The notes beneath the pieces were generated by a model. It did no database searches. It saw nothing but the letters and a program-made list of their open reading frames with translations, and had not been told where the DNA came from. Below, piece after piece: positions 1 to 6,022 of a DNA stretch of 46,226 bases (its first letter is position 1; each line of letters opens with the position of its first letter). Source of the stretch: a virus; IMG/VR virus record IMGVR_UViG_3300027773_000183, positions 1 to 46,226 of that record. One strand, 5' to 3'. Position numbers and translations under genes: made by a program.

Positions 1-738
1 TCACCACTGCACAACATACTCCTGCCCGCTTGCTACATCTCCAATATCCAGCGTCAGTTGATAGGTAAGGCCGGTCGCGTTCGGATCGGTGTTCGGCTGG
101 CCGTTGCTATCGGTAACATCGAGGTTGATGCGCCCGGCGGTGTAGCCATTGCCGGACTCGCTCTGACTGTGATAGGCAAAGACAACAGCGCCACAGGGAT
201 TTTGTAGCCCCTGCGCATAGAAATAAGCTAGCAAGTCCTCTGCCAGCTTTTGGCCGGTGAGATTTGTTGCTACGGTGACTTCGCGCTCCGGCTGCGGACA
301 GACGGCCAGGCCAACGCTCTCGCTGTGAAACTCATGTATTGCACTGGTATCTCCCAGAGCCGCCAGCGCGTGTAGGTCAGCCTCTGTCTTGGGCGGATAG
401 TGGGTCGGCGTTGGTGTTGGCGTCGGTGCCTTTGTTGGTATCGGACTGGGCGTGGGCGAAGGCGTTGCGGTAGGCGTCGGCGTGGGCGAAGGCGTTGGTA
501 TGCGAGTTGGCACGGTAGTCGGCGTGATTGCTTGTGTAACCTGCTGCACTATCGTCGTGGCCGTTGGTGTGCTACCCGCTGCCTGTGGCGGCTTTGGCGC
601 AAACGCGCCGATCAAGCCACATGTCACGCAGGCCAGAACGAGAACTCCGCCACCAATCGTCAGAATGAACCAGAGACGAGAACGGCGACGGGGCTGATTC
701 GGCGGTTGCGGTGCCGGTGGATAAGGCGGTTGTTGCAT
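1..738 (-). CDS. membrane-anchored Pro/Thr-linker surface protein
   Basis: 245 aa. The first 20 residues are Pro/Gln-rich (MQQPPYPPAPQ), then come several Arg, one membrane helix (about residues 22-46), a Thr/Pro repeat linker (about 58-112) and a C-terminal globular domain of about 130 residues. This suggests a single-pass protein with an exposed domain held off the membrane by an extended stalk. The start is well supported by AGGAGG just upstream. The stop codon is the first three bases of the window. I do not recognise the C-terminal domain. It follows 748..1122 and probably shares its promoter. It could be a lysogenic-conversion gene; that is inference. Confidence 0.75.
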   Translation of the reverse strand: MQQPPYPPAPQPPNQPRRRSRLWFILTIGGGVLVLACVTCGLIGAFAPKPPQAAGSTPTATTIVQQVTQAITPTTVPTRIPTPSPTPTPTATPSPTPSPIPTKAPTPTPTPTHYPPKTEADLHALAALGDTSAIHEFHSESVGLAVCPQPEREVTVATNLTGQKLAEDLLAYFYAQGLQNPCGAVVFAYHSQSESGNGYTAGRINLDVTDSNGQPNTDPNATGLTYQLTLDIGDVASGQEYVVQW

Positions 739-747
739 ACTTCCCTC

Positions 748-1122
748 CTATTTCTTCCGCTGATCCTTATGCCACTGCACCTGCTCTTTGAACGAAAGAC
801 CGGCAGGCATACCCTGCTTTGCCGCGTTCTGCTCCTGGTGCCACTCGACTTGCTCTTTGAAAGACAGACCTTTCGGCATTTGCGGTGGCAGAGCTGGGGC
901 TGCGCCTGCTGCACGGCTGTACGTGACGATGATCTCCGGCTTCGGTTTGAAGACAGCGGCCAAAAGTCCAAGCGCCACGATACGTCCGACGCCGGCACGA
1001 GGCTGGCTGCTCGTGGTGTTCGTGACCTGCCAACCCTGCGCAGCCATCTTCGGCTGGTCCTTCTGAAATTCCTTCGCGCTATGATACGTTTTGACCGTCG
1101 TTTCTGCTGGCGGTTGTTGCAT
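748..1122 (-). CDS. small protein with duplicated SFKEQVxWH motif
   Basis: 124 aa, first gene of a two-gene leftward unit. The N-terminal half has a mixed alpha/beta look and contains the weakly hydrophobic stretch IVALGLLAAVF. The C-terminal half carries two near-identical copies of a short motif, GLSFKEQVEWHQEQ and GLSFKEQVQWHKDQ, about 25 residues apart. The start ATG follows AAGGGGAG. Function not recognised; the paired C-terminal motifs recall short SHOCT-like tails seen on other proteins, but this is only a resemblance. It begins with MQQPP like its downstream neighbour. Confidence 0.7.
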   Translation of the reverse strand: MQQPPAETTVKTYHSAKEFQKDQPKMAAQGWQVTNTTSSQPRAGVGRIVALGLLAAVFKPKPEIIVTYSRAAGAAPALPPQMPKGLSFKEQVEWHQEQNAAKQGMPAGLSFKEQVQWHKDQRKK

Positions 1123-1171
1123 GATTTCTCCCCTTCTCCATAAGACAGTATTTCTTGAAAAACCATTGCTC

Positions 1172-1200
1172 AGTATAGCACCTCAGCAGTGAATGGAGAA
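1172..1200 (-). promoter_or_regulatory. extended -10 promoter for the left-end pair
   Basis: Minus-strand TGC-TATACT (TATACT at 1177-1172) lies 50 bases before the start of 748..1122. The -35 position, TTCTCC at 1200-1195, is a poor match, so the extended TG probably matters. The same nine bases, TGCTATACT, occur at three other putative promoters in the window (8318, 14568 and 38116). Confidence 0.55.
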
Positions 1201-1202
1201 GG

Positions 1203-1414
1203 GGAATCCATAGGGGAAATGCCTAAGCAATTGTACTGAAATGCTTGTGTAACCGCTTTTGTCTTATGTAAGACTTCCTGAAATTGTTAAAGTGCAACAT
1301 ATTGCTCACGAACTGAGCAATGGTGTTCATTTCGCGAACAAAATAGCGTATAATGCCAGCGTGGTCACAGGGCGATGGTGTTTCGTTTCTCAGGCGGGTG
1401 CCATCGCCCTGGGG
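1203..1414. other. intergenic region with rightward -10 and inverted repeat
   Basis: No gene seen. A plus-strand TATAAT is at 1349-1354 with only a weak -35 (TTCATT). An 11-bp inverted repeat (CAGGGCGATGG at 1368-1378, CCATCGCCCTG at 1401-1411) ends next to the stop codon of the repressor. It may end the repressor transcript, or be the start of a short rightward RNA antisense to the repressor 3' end. No T-run follows on either strand, so the terminator reading is weak. Confidence 0.35.
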
Positions 1415-1702
1415 CTAAGCAGCTTCAGCGTTCTCCTTCTGCTGTCTTCTCGCTTCTTTCGCCTCTAGCCGCTTGTTCACCTGCACGTTGACTCCAGTTA
1501 CATTTCTCAGTGACAAAGGGCGACGGTAAATATCTGACATAGCGAGCAGGAGCCGATTCACCGTGCTGCGTCTGGTCGGTTTCCCGTCCCTGATACGAGC
1601 AACGGTGACTTCATTCAAGCCTGCCTGTTTTCCCAGATCGACCAACGAGCAGGGCAAGTCTTCGTAAAGCTCCTGTATCGTGTAGGTTGATTTCTCCTGC
1701 AT
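1415..1702 (-). CDS. XRE-family phage repressor-like regulator
   Basis: 95 aa helix-turn-helix protein. The DNA-binding core spans about residues 18-56 (SLVDLGKQAGLNEVTVARIR, then a Thr/Arg-rich third helix). The C-terminal tail is highly charged (KEARRQQKENAEAA) and could help dimerise. There is a perfect AAGGAGGT before the ATG. It is transcribed divergently from the early operon across an intergenic region with two good promoters and repeated TGGCTTA boxes, the usual arrangement for a cI/cro-type switch. It lacks the C-terminal LexA-like peptidase domain of lambda cI, so induction would need another route. The family is clear; the role as lysogeny repressor is inferred from position. Confidence 0.8.
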   Translation of the reverse strand: MQEKSTYTIQELYEDLPCSLVDLGKQAGLNEVTVARIRDGKPTRRSTVNRLLLAMSDIYRRPLSLRNVTGVNVQVNKRLEAKEARRQQKENAEAA

Positions 1703-1736
1703 GATAGTGACCTCCTTGCAAGGAAAGATTTCTTAA

Positions 1737-1816
1737 TAAGCCAAGTGTAAACGAATTTTACCAATTTGTCAATATTTCCGCCAAATTGGTGGCTTAAACC
1801 CTTGACAATTGGCTTA
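1737..1816. promoter_or_regulatory. operator region with three TGGCTTA boxes
   Basis: The heptamer TGGCTTA or its complement occurs at 1737-1743 (as TAAGCCA), 1790-1796 and 1810-1816. The last two are in the same orientation and exactly 20 bp apart, about two helical turns. They flank or overlap the -35/-10 elements of both divergent promoters. These are the natural candidates for binding sites of the neighbouring XRE regulator. Confidence 0.5.
1744..1772 (-). promoter_or_regulatory. leftward promoter of the repressor gene
   Basis: Minus strand: TTGACA (1772-1767), 17-bp spacer, TACACT (1749-1744). The start codon lies 42 bases downstream. It shares the intergenic region with the rightward early promoter. 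Confidence 0.7.
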
Positions 1817-1830
1817 ATATCAGGTATTAT
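1802..1830 (+). promoter_or_regulatory. rightward early promoter
   Basis: TTGACA (1802-1807), 17-bp spacer, TATTAT (1825-1830). It drives the early operon starting at 1885. The predicted transcript starts near 1837, at the base of an inverted repeat (TGTCCC at 1836-1841, GGGACA at 1850-1855) that could be a leader hairpin or an operator. Confidence 0.75.
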
Positions 1831-1867
1831 ATAAGTGTCCCAAGTGACTGGGACAAATAAAGCGCAT

Positions 1868-1878
1868 GAGGGGGTAAC
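1868..1878 (+). promoter_or_regulatory. GAGGGGGTAAC translation leader, copy 1
   Basis: Exact 11-mer placed 6 bases before the ATG at 1885. GGGGGT can pair with the anti-Shine-Dalgarno with one G-U pair, so it is at least a ribosome-binding site. Its exact conservation at other starts suggests something more. Confidence 0.6.
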
Positions 1879-1884
1879 TCGGAA

Positions 1885-2235
1885 ATGGCACTTCATCAGT
1901 CAGTTGCACGACACGGTTTCGTTCGCCAGGCGCAGCAGGCGCGGGCACTCAACAAGCAGCGCACCATCGCGCCGCACGTGCTGGAAAGCACCGTCGAGTA
2001 TGCGGATCTCGACAAAGACATCTCGCTCCGCCGCTGCACAGCACCTCGTCTGGTGGGGCAGGTGGTTCTGGTACCAGGCCAGCAGTTCTTCGCCGTGAAG
2101 AGCAAGTTCGCCGGTCGCTACTATATCGTAGCAAAGCAGAACGGCAAGCTTACCTGCTCCTGCAAAGATGAGCGCACGGCGACGCTGATGATCGCGAAAG
2201 TCAAGGCGTTTATTGCTGAACGTCAAGCGGCGTAG
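1885..2235 (+). CDS. first early-operon protein, hypothetical
   Basis: 116 aa, first gene after the early promoter. The C-terminal part (about residues 64-116) reads as a beta-rich segment ending in KLTCSCKDERTAT and a long helix, a little like a SWIM-type zinc motif, but the second ligand pair (CxH) is missing, so zinc binding is uncertain. The N-terminal half is basic. Start chosen at the ATG after the GAGGGGGTAAC leader. A Cro-like or other early regulatory role would fit the position, but no helix-turn-helix is visible. Confidence 0.7.
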   Translation: MALHQSVARHGFVRQAQQARALNKQRTIAPHVLESTVEYADLDKDISLRRCTAPRLVGQVVLVPGQQFFAVKSKFAGRYYIVAKQNGKLTCSCKDERTATLMIAKVKAFIAERQAA

Positions 2236-2246
2236 GGAGGTGTGAG

Positions 2247-2630
2247 ATGGCAGCAATCCATGACGGATATTACACCGTCTCCATCGGCTATGAGCATCGC
2301 ACCTTCCGCGTGCGCACCCAGGATCGGGACGCGAGCTTTGCCCCTGGGAAGCAGATCATTAGCTATCTCGCTGGGCCATCCAACGAAAGCGACTATATCC
2401 AGTTCGCTTTCATCACCGATGGCCGCGTCATGCCATGGAAGCGATTTCAGAGCGGGTATAGCACCACCATCCAGGCAGCACGGTATCTCGTGGAGAGCAG
2501 AAGTATCCAGGAGGCGGCTGGCCAGGTGTATGCTCAGGCGAGCGGCAACTGTTACGTCTGCAACCGGCTGCTCACCACCCCGGAGTCGATTAAGGCAGGG
2601 ATTGGCCCCACCTGTGCAAGTCGGCTGTAG
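2247..2630 (+). CDS. DUF6011-like zinc-binding protein
   Basis: 127 aa. The C-terminus carries CYVCNRLLTTPESIKAGIGP followed by TC (residues about 102-124). The pattern CxxCxxxL...PeS...GiGPxC is typical of the DUF6011 family, probably a zinc knuckle found in many phage and plasmid proteins. The N-terminal part is a beta-rich domain with repeated aromatics. The ATG follows GGGAGGTG, an excellent ribosome-binding site, 12 bases after the previous stop. The family's function is not established; the early position suggests a DNA-associated role. Confidence 0.8.
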   Translation: MAAIHDGYYTVSIGYEHRTFRVRTQDRDASFAPGKQIISYLAGPSNESDYIQFAFITDGRVMPWKRFQSGYSTTIQAARYLVESRSIQEAAGQVYAQASGNCYVCNRLLTTPESIKAGIGPTCASRL

Positions 2631-2639
2631 GAGAGAGAG

Positions 2640-2894
2640 ATGGCAGGGACCGTTTACCTGATTCATTTCAACACACCGCTCTCCCATGCGCGCCATTATC
2701 TCGGCTGGACCAGCAACCTCAAACGTCGGCTCGCTGAGCATCAAGCCGGCAGCGGCGCACGACTCATGGCCGTTGTTGCGCAGCAGGGCATCACCTGGCG
2801 GCTGGCGCGCACATGGAAAGGCGGGCGCGCCTCTGCCCCATCTGCTATCCCCAAAACAAGCGAGGCATCATTCAGTAAAGGAGGAAGATCGTGA
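2640..2894 (+). CDS. GIY-YIG-like nuclease domain protein, possibly frameshifted
   Basis: 84 aa. The N-terminus VYLIHFNTPLSHARHYLGWT followed by LKRRLAEHQAGSGARL matches a compact GIY-YIG nuclease core, with the GIY and YIG strands written YLI and YLG and the Arg-containing helix after them. Small phage proteins of this family usually end in a CPxC zinc ribbon. Here an equivalent string, RLCPICYP, is encoded at about 2828-2851 but in the -1 frame (stop at 2878), while the annotated frame continues as a Ser/Lys-rich tail. This looks like a small deletion with frameshift, or a sequencing indel. Its start has GGAGAGAGAG upstream. Confidence 0.65.
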   Translation: MAGTVYLIHFNTPLSHARHYLGWTSNLKRRLAEHQAGSGARLMAVVAQQGITWRLARTWKGGRASAPSAIPKTSEASFSKGGRS

Positions 2895-3115
2895 GTATCG
2901 CACAGAAATTGGCCTGGGAAATCCAGGCGCAGAACGATCGCAGCGAGGCAACCGCCCGCCAACGGTTGGCACTCGAAATCTGCTATGGAGTTGCCCTGGC
3001 GCAAGGAGATCCAGGCTCCTTTGCCAGTACCATGCAAAACGTCGCTGAGCAGGTAAGCGATAAGGAGATGCAGCGACTCCTGCGTCTCTACACAGCGCGT
3101 GGATTGAGGCAATAG
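2891..3115 (+). CDS. small helical hypothetical protein
   Basis: 74 aa, GTG start overlapping the previous stop by four bases and preceded by GGAGGAAG. Sequence is almost entirely helical and charged with a regular heptad feel (about residues 4-40, then VAEQVSDKEMQRLLRLY). No known family recognised. It lies directly before the Rad52-like gene, so it may be an accessory recombination factor, but that is a guess from position. Confidence 0.7.
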   Translation: MSIAQKLAWEIQAQNDRSEATARQRLALEICYGVALAQGDPGSFASTMQNVAEQVSDKEMQRLLRLYTARGLRQ

Positions 3116-3144
3116 TTCGTTAGAAAGAAAGAGGGATATAATCT

Positions 3145-3810
3145 ATGCAGCAACCATTTAATCCCAACGAACACCTGATGCAAATAAAATTAGGTCAGAC
3201 CTCGAAAGACTACCTTCCTGTCCAGTGGCGGCTGGTCTGGTTCCGGTCGCTTTGTCCCGAAGGCACCATTGAGACCGAGCTGGTGCATCTGGACCTGGAT
3301 CGCGAAACCGAGGAAGAGGTGTTCGTCTGGAATAATGAAAAGCGCAAAAGCGAAAAGGTGATCAAAAAGGCCAATGGCATCGCCGTCTTCCGTGCGGTCG
3401 TGAAGGACGGCAAGGGCGCGGTTGCTACCGGCACCGGCTCTGAGCGCGCCGCTTCCTTCGGAGATTTTCTGGAAAAGGCTGAGACCAAAGCCATTGGCCG
3501 AGCGCTGGCTGCCCTCGGCTATGGCACCGCCTTCGCGCCAGAACTGAATGAAGAACATCGTATTGTCGATAGCCCGGTTGATCGCCCGGTACACGGCGCA
3601 CGATCTGGCGAGATTCGGGATATGGCGAGCGCGCAGGCGTCATCGGAAGACGATGGCGCGATAACGGCGCAGCAGCTTGAGAGCATTCGCAAGCTGTCCC
3701 AGCGCCTGGGTCAGCCAGAACCAGAAGGACTCGACCGTCTCACGTTCGCCGACGGCAAAACGCTCATCGCCAATTTGTCGCAGGAGTATCGTAAACGCAA
3801 GGCAAGCTAA
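3145..3810 (+). CDS. Rad52/DdrA-like single-strand annealing protein
   Basis: 221 aa. Two features point to the Rad52/22-like recombinase group found in phages: the N-terminal VQWRLVWFRSLCPEGTIETE (residues 26-45) and the helix AETKAIGRALAALGYG (112-127). The middle is a beta sheet region with the basic NNEKRKSEKVIKK. The C-terminal 60 residues are a linker plus a helix-rich tail (AITAQQLESIRKLSQRLG), common in these proteins. Expected role: annealing of single-stranded DNA in phage recombination or replication. Start ATG after AAAGAGGG. It begins MQQP like three other proteins here. Family assignment is by motif reading only. Confidence 0.7.
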   Translation: MQQPFNPNEHLMQIKLGQTSKDYLPVQWRLVWFRSLCPEGTIETELVHLDLDRETEEEVFVWNNEKRKSEKVIKKANGIAVFRAVVKDGKGAVATGTGSERAASFGDFLEKAETKAIGRALAALGYGTAFAPELNEEHRIVDSPVDRPVHGARSGEIRDMASAQASSEDDGAITAQQLESIRKLSQRLGQPEPEGLDRLTFADGKTLIANLSQEYRKRKAS

Positions 3811-3817
3811 CGAAGCA

Positions 3818-3839
3818 GCGAATGGGCGCGCCCATTCGC
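3818..3839 (+). promoter_or_regulatory. perfect 22-bp palindrome before the GAGGGGGTAAC leader
   Basis: Bases 3818-3839 are a perfect palindrome centred on GCGC (half site GCGAATGGGCG). It sits between the annealing-protein stop and the next leader. It could fold in RNA as a hairpin or bind a dimeric protein. No T-run follows, so it is not a classic terminator. Confidence 0.5.
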
Positions 3840-3850
3840 CCGCAATTCAC

Positions 3851-3861
3851 GAGGGGGTAAC
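3851..3861 (+). promoter_or_regulatory. GAGGGGGTAAC translation leader, copy 2
   Basis: Exact 11-mer followed by ACATG. The same 16 bases, GAGGGGGTAACACATG, occur at the minus-strand gene starting at 40834. The in-frame start used here is more likely the second ATG at 3869. Confidence 0.6.
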
Positions 3862-3868
3862 ACATGTC

Positions 3869-4273
3869 ATGTCGTCAGGCCACTACCGCCGCAATAGCGG
3901 CAAGACCACGCTGCACCATGTCTGCGGCCATCAGACTGTCAACTTCACACTCGACTGCTTCACCATAGGCCGTGTCGCGCAGTTGGAGGCCGGGCCGTGC
4001 CTCAATTGCCGGATGCTGCGCCTCAACACAGAGAAGGTGCCGGTTGTGGCGCTGGTTGCGGGTCAACTCATAGACGGACGTTTCGTCGAGGCCAATTTCC
4101 GGCTGATCGACAGCCCCGGTGTGCAGTTCCACCCGTCGCCCAAAGCGGGTGAAGTCTTCATTATCATCCCCAAAGCCTTTCCCTTTGTGCTGGCGAGCAG
4201 GCATGAGATCGAGGGCGTGGCGGTGTATCAAGTGTTGTATCGTCCAAAGAGCCAGCAGAAAGGAAAATCGTGA
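3869..4273 (+). CDS. hypothetical protein with N-terminal Cys/His cluster
   Basis: 134 aa. The N-terminal third contains CGHQTVNFTLDC and CLNC (about residues 20-53), a spacing that could hold one zinc ion; the rest is beta-rich with a hydrophobic core (EVFIIIPKAFPFVLA). The reading frame is open much further upstream, but the start at 3869 is preferred because it follows the GAGGGGGTAAC leader and the 22-bp palindrome. The ATG at 3864 opens a different, short frame. Not recognised. Confidence 0.65.
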   Translation: MSSGHYRRNSGKTTLHHVCGHQTVNFTLDCFTIGRVAQLEAGPCLNCRMLRLNTEKVPVVALVAGQLIDGRFVEANFRLIDSPGVQFHPSPKAGEVFIIIPKAFPFVLASRHEIEGVAVYQVLYRPKSQQKGKS

Positions 4274-4446
4274 GTACCTATTCCATTGTAGCAATTGCCC
4301 CCTGGGCATTTCTCATTATCATCGCGCTGACAGATGGAATAAATTCTGTCGTCAAAGCGCATCTTGACGACAGGCACAAGCTCGAGGTGAAAGAACTCGA
4401 GCTTCGCGAATTGGAAGCGCGGGCGCGCCTCCACGAAAAAGAGTAG
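4270..4446 (+). CDS. small single-pass membrane protein with coiled-coil tail
   Basis: 58 aa, GTG start overlapping the previous stop (GTGA) with AAAGGAAA upstream. Residues 4-22 are a membrane helix (SIVAIAPWAFLIIIALTDG) followed by a charged helix with repeated Glu/Leu (KLEVKELELRELEARARLHE) that should be a coiled coil facing the cytoplasm. It resembles small phage membrane proteins of unknown role. Coupling to the gene upstream supports it as real. Confidence 0.65.
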   Translation: MSTYSIVAIAPWAFLIIIALTDGINSVVKAHLDDRHKLEVKELELRELEARARLHEKE

Positions 4447-4460
4447 TTTCATTTCCAAAC

Positions 4461-4472
4461 GAGAGGGGTAAC
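4461..4472 (+). promoter_or_regulatory. GAGAGGGGTAAC translation leader, variant
   Basis: One-base variant of the GAGGGGGTAAC leader, three bases before a TTG start at 4476. It decides the start of that gene. Confidence 0.5.
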
Positions 4473-4475
4473 ATC

Positions 4476-4748
4476 TTGTCTATTCGTCTTGCCACCGAAG
4501 TGGTGGCTTCCTACTGCATGCGTGATAGCATGCACGCGGTACTGACCATCCAGCACCTGATGGATCGCCGCGAACTCACCATTCTGCATGAGCAGATCAA
4601 CGCTGATATCTCTGCTTATGAGGTGTCCGGCGCTGGCTGCACGGAGAAGATCGAGGTCAGCGAAGGCGAAACGCTGACCTTCATTAGCCGTATGGAAGGC
4701 CGTGTCGTCGGTACCATGATCGTCGAGGCGGAGGTGGGAGCATGCTGA
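4476..4748 (+). CDS. hypothetical small acidic protein
   Basis: 90 aa with a TTG start placed by the upstream leader GAGAGGGGTAAC. The first half is helical (ATEVVASYCMRDSMHAVLTI), the second half beta-rich and acidic (EKIEVSEGETLTF). No family recognised. Its stop overlaps the next start by seven bases, so the two are probably co-translated. Confidence 0.65.
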   Translation: MSIRLATEVVASYCMRDSMHAVLTIQHLMDRRELTILHEQINADISAYEVSGAGCTEKIEVSEGETLTFISRMEGRVVGTMIVEAEVGAC

Positions 4749-5077
4749 GCAGTGCCTCCGTCACCGACAAAATCAGCGCAATGGACGTGGTACGCAGCGC
4801 GCTCGCTGGCCTGCGCCTTGCCACGATTGCGCACTATGCCATCGTGGCTGGCCTGAAAACGGTCAGTCTGGAGTTGCAGAACGTCGTCACTGAAGTAGAG
4901 CTTTCCGGCTTGCGCTTGCCGGACGATGATCTGTGCAAGCTGCTCGCGGCTGGTATCGAGGCGGCGCAAGCTGATAGCCTTGCCGGTAGCGAGCATGGGC
5001 AGGGCATCATCGCGATGTGTCGGGTTGCGCTCTCACGCGCAGAGCAGGCCGGTCTGTACCGGTGGGAGGTGGAATAG
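4742..5077 (+). CDS. hypothetical helical protein
   Basis: 111 aa, mainly alpha-helical with regular Leu/Ala spacing (VRSALAGLRLATIAHYAIVA). The start overlaps the previous gene and its last base is shared with the GTG of the sigma-like gene, so the three genes appear translationally coupled. No known domain recognised. Confidence 0.65.
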   Translation: MLSSASVTDKISAMDVVRSALAGLRLATIAHYAIVAGLKTVSLELQNVVTEVELSGLRLPDDDLCKLLAAGIEAAQADSLAGSEHGQGIIAMCRVALSRAEQAGLYRWEVE

Positions 5078-5610
5078 TGACAGAGAAAATATTGGCATCA
5101 GGCAACTCGTGGGCGCTGGTGGAAGAACTCGTTGATTTTGGTCTTACGCGCACGGTGCTGAAGCTTCGCAGCAAATATGGCACAGTGGAGTTGTCCACAA
5201 AAGGGCAAAGCATCGTGTTCAACATCCTGAATGACATAAAATCTGAGATGGCCAAGGCGTTATCCTATCTCGATGAGCGCGAGCGCCAGGTGCTGGCCCT
5301 GCGCTATGGCATCGGGGAGGAGGTAGACGAACACACGCTCAGCGAAATCGGCGCGCAACTCGGCGTCACCCGCGAGCGTGTGCGCCAGATCGAGGTGCGG
5401 GCACTTGAGAAGCTACGCGAGCGTCTTACACGGAGAAGGAGTTGCCCGCGCCAAAGGTGCGCTACCTGGTGGATGGTCTTCCTATGCGCATCTTCAAGAG
5501 TCGCGGCTACTGGTTGGCCGACGGCTGGCAGAGTGGGAAGTTGGTACGCCGCTATTTCGGCAAGCAGGATCCGCGCGGACGGTATGCGATTGTCGAGGAA
5601 AGCGCGGTAG
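5077..5610 (+). CDS. sigma-70 region 4 protein
   Basis: Up to 177 aa from a GTG that shares one base with the previous stop. Residues about 64-117 are a clear sigma-70 region 4: LDERERQVLALRYGIG, then TLSEIGAQLGVTRERVRQIE and ALEKLRERL, the housekeeping-type helix-turn-helix that contacts -35 elements. No region 2 is present, so it cannot read a -10 alone. Residues 1-60 are not recognised. After residue 118 the translation turns into a Trp/Cys/Arg-rich string, while another frame over the same DNA encodes a more protein-like sequence (see 5457..5615). The functional part may be only about 118 residues, with an overlapping gene or a frameshift behind it. Possible role: altering host RNA polymerase promoter choice. 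Confidence 0.75.
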   Translation: MTEKILASGNSWALVEELVDFGLTRTVLKLRSKYGTVELSTKGQSIVFNILNDIKSEMAKALSYLDERERQVLALRYGIGEEVDEHTLSEIGAQLGVTRERVRQIEVRALEKLRERLTRRRSCPRQRCATWWMVFLCASSRVAATGWPTAGRVGSWYAAISASRIRADGMRLSRKAR

Positions 5611-5615
5611 GATGA
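5457..5615 (+). CDS. small basic protein overlapping the sigma-like gene
   Basis: Frame 3 from about 5409 to 5615 is open and ends with ATGA shared with the next gene. The product VRYLVDGLPMRIFKSRGYWL then ADGWQSGKLVRRYFGKQDP looks like a folded small protein. Start uncertain: GTG 5457 is taken here, with an AGAAGGAG upstream at a rather long distance; ATG 5484 and TTG 5442 are alternatives. It could also be the true C-terminus of the sigma-like gene after a one-base indel. Coupling to 5612..5800 is the main support. Confidence 0.5.
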   Translation: MRYLVDGLPMRIFKSRGYWLADGWQSGKLVRRYFGKQDPRGRYAIVEESAVG

Positions 5616-5800
5616 GAAAGCGGGATCTGAAATATTGCATTGATTGTGGCAAGGCGCTGGTAATCGGCGCGGTTCGTCAGCGTTCGTTCGGCCTGTCGCT
5701 CACCCGCATTCCCGGCCCGCTGCGCAAACGCTGCCCAACGTGCCAGCAACGCTACAGAGCAAAGAGGAGGCGACGTGAGTACACAAGAATCGCCCTATGA
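5612..5800 (+). CDS. small zinc-ribbon-like protein
   Basis: 62 aa, very basic. Two CxxC pairs, CIDC (residues 9-12) and CPTC (41-44), spaced as in zinc ribbons. ATG overlaps the stop of the frame-3 gene before it (ATGA). It probably binds nucleic acid. The reading frame extends far upstream, but without a good start. No specific family assigned. Confidence 0.65.
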   Translation: MRKRDLKYCIDCGKALVIGAVRQRSFGLSLTRIPGPLRKRCPTCQQRYRAKRRRREYTRIAL

Positions 5801-6011
5801 CCCGGCGCGCTGCCTCAAATGTGGCGCGTCGGCGGTACTGTGGTCGCCATCGGGCCATCCCTACTGCCGCCAGCATGGCGTCTGTGTGCGCTGTCGCGAG
5901 TTTCCGCCGCGCTGGGTACAGGACCCTGCTGGTTGCTATCTCTGCCTCTTGCCACCAGGACGGCGCATAGGGGCAAAGCAAGAGGTGTTGATACCCGATA
6001 TCGCCTTATGA
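5775..6011 (+). CDS. small multi-CxxC zinc protein
   Basis: 78 aa, GTG start with GAGGAGGCGAC upstream, overlapping the previous gene by 26 bases. It contains CLKC, CRQHGVCVRC and CYLC, enough ligands for two zinc ions in treble-clef or ribbon form. Such small zinc proteins are common in early regions of phages of G+C-rich hosts. Function unknown. Confidence 0.65.
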   Translation: MSTQESPYDPARCLKCGASAVLWSPSGHPYCRQHGVCVRCREFPPRWVQDPAGCYLCLLPPGRRIGAKQEVLIPDIAL

Positions 6012-6022
6012 GGAGGAAAACA

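Noticed and set aside
400-1143. Plus-strand open frame over the left-end genes
   Set aside because: Antisense to two minus-strand genes with good ribosome-binding sites; composition (Arg/Trp/Cys-rich) is that of a shadow frame.
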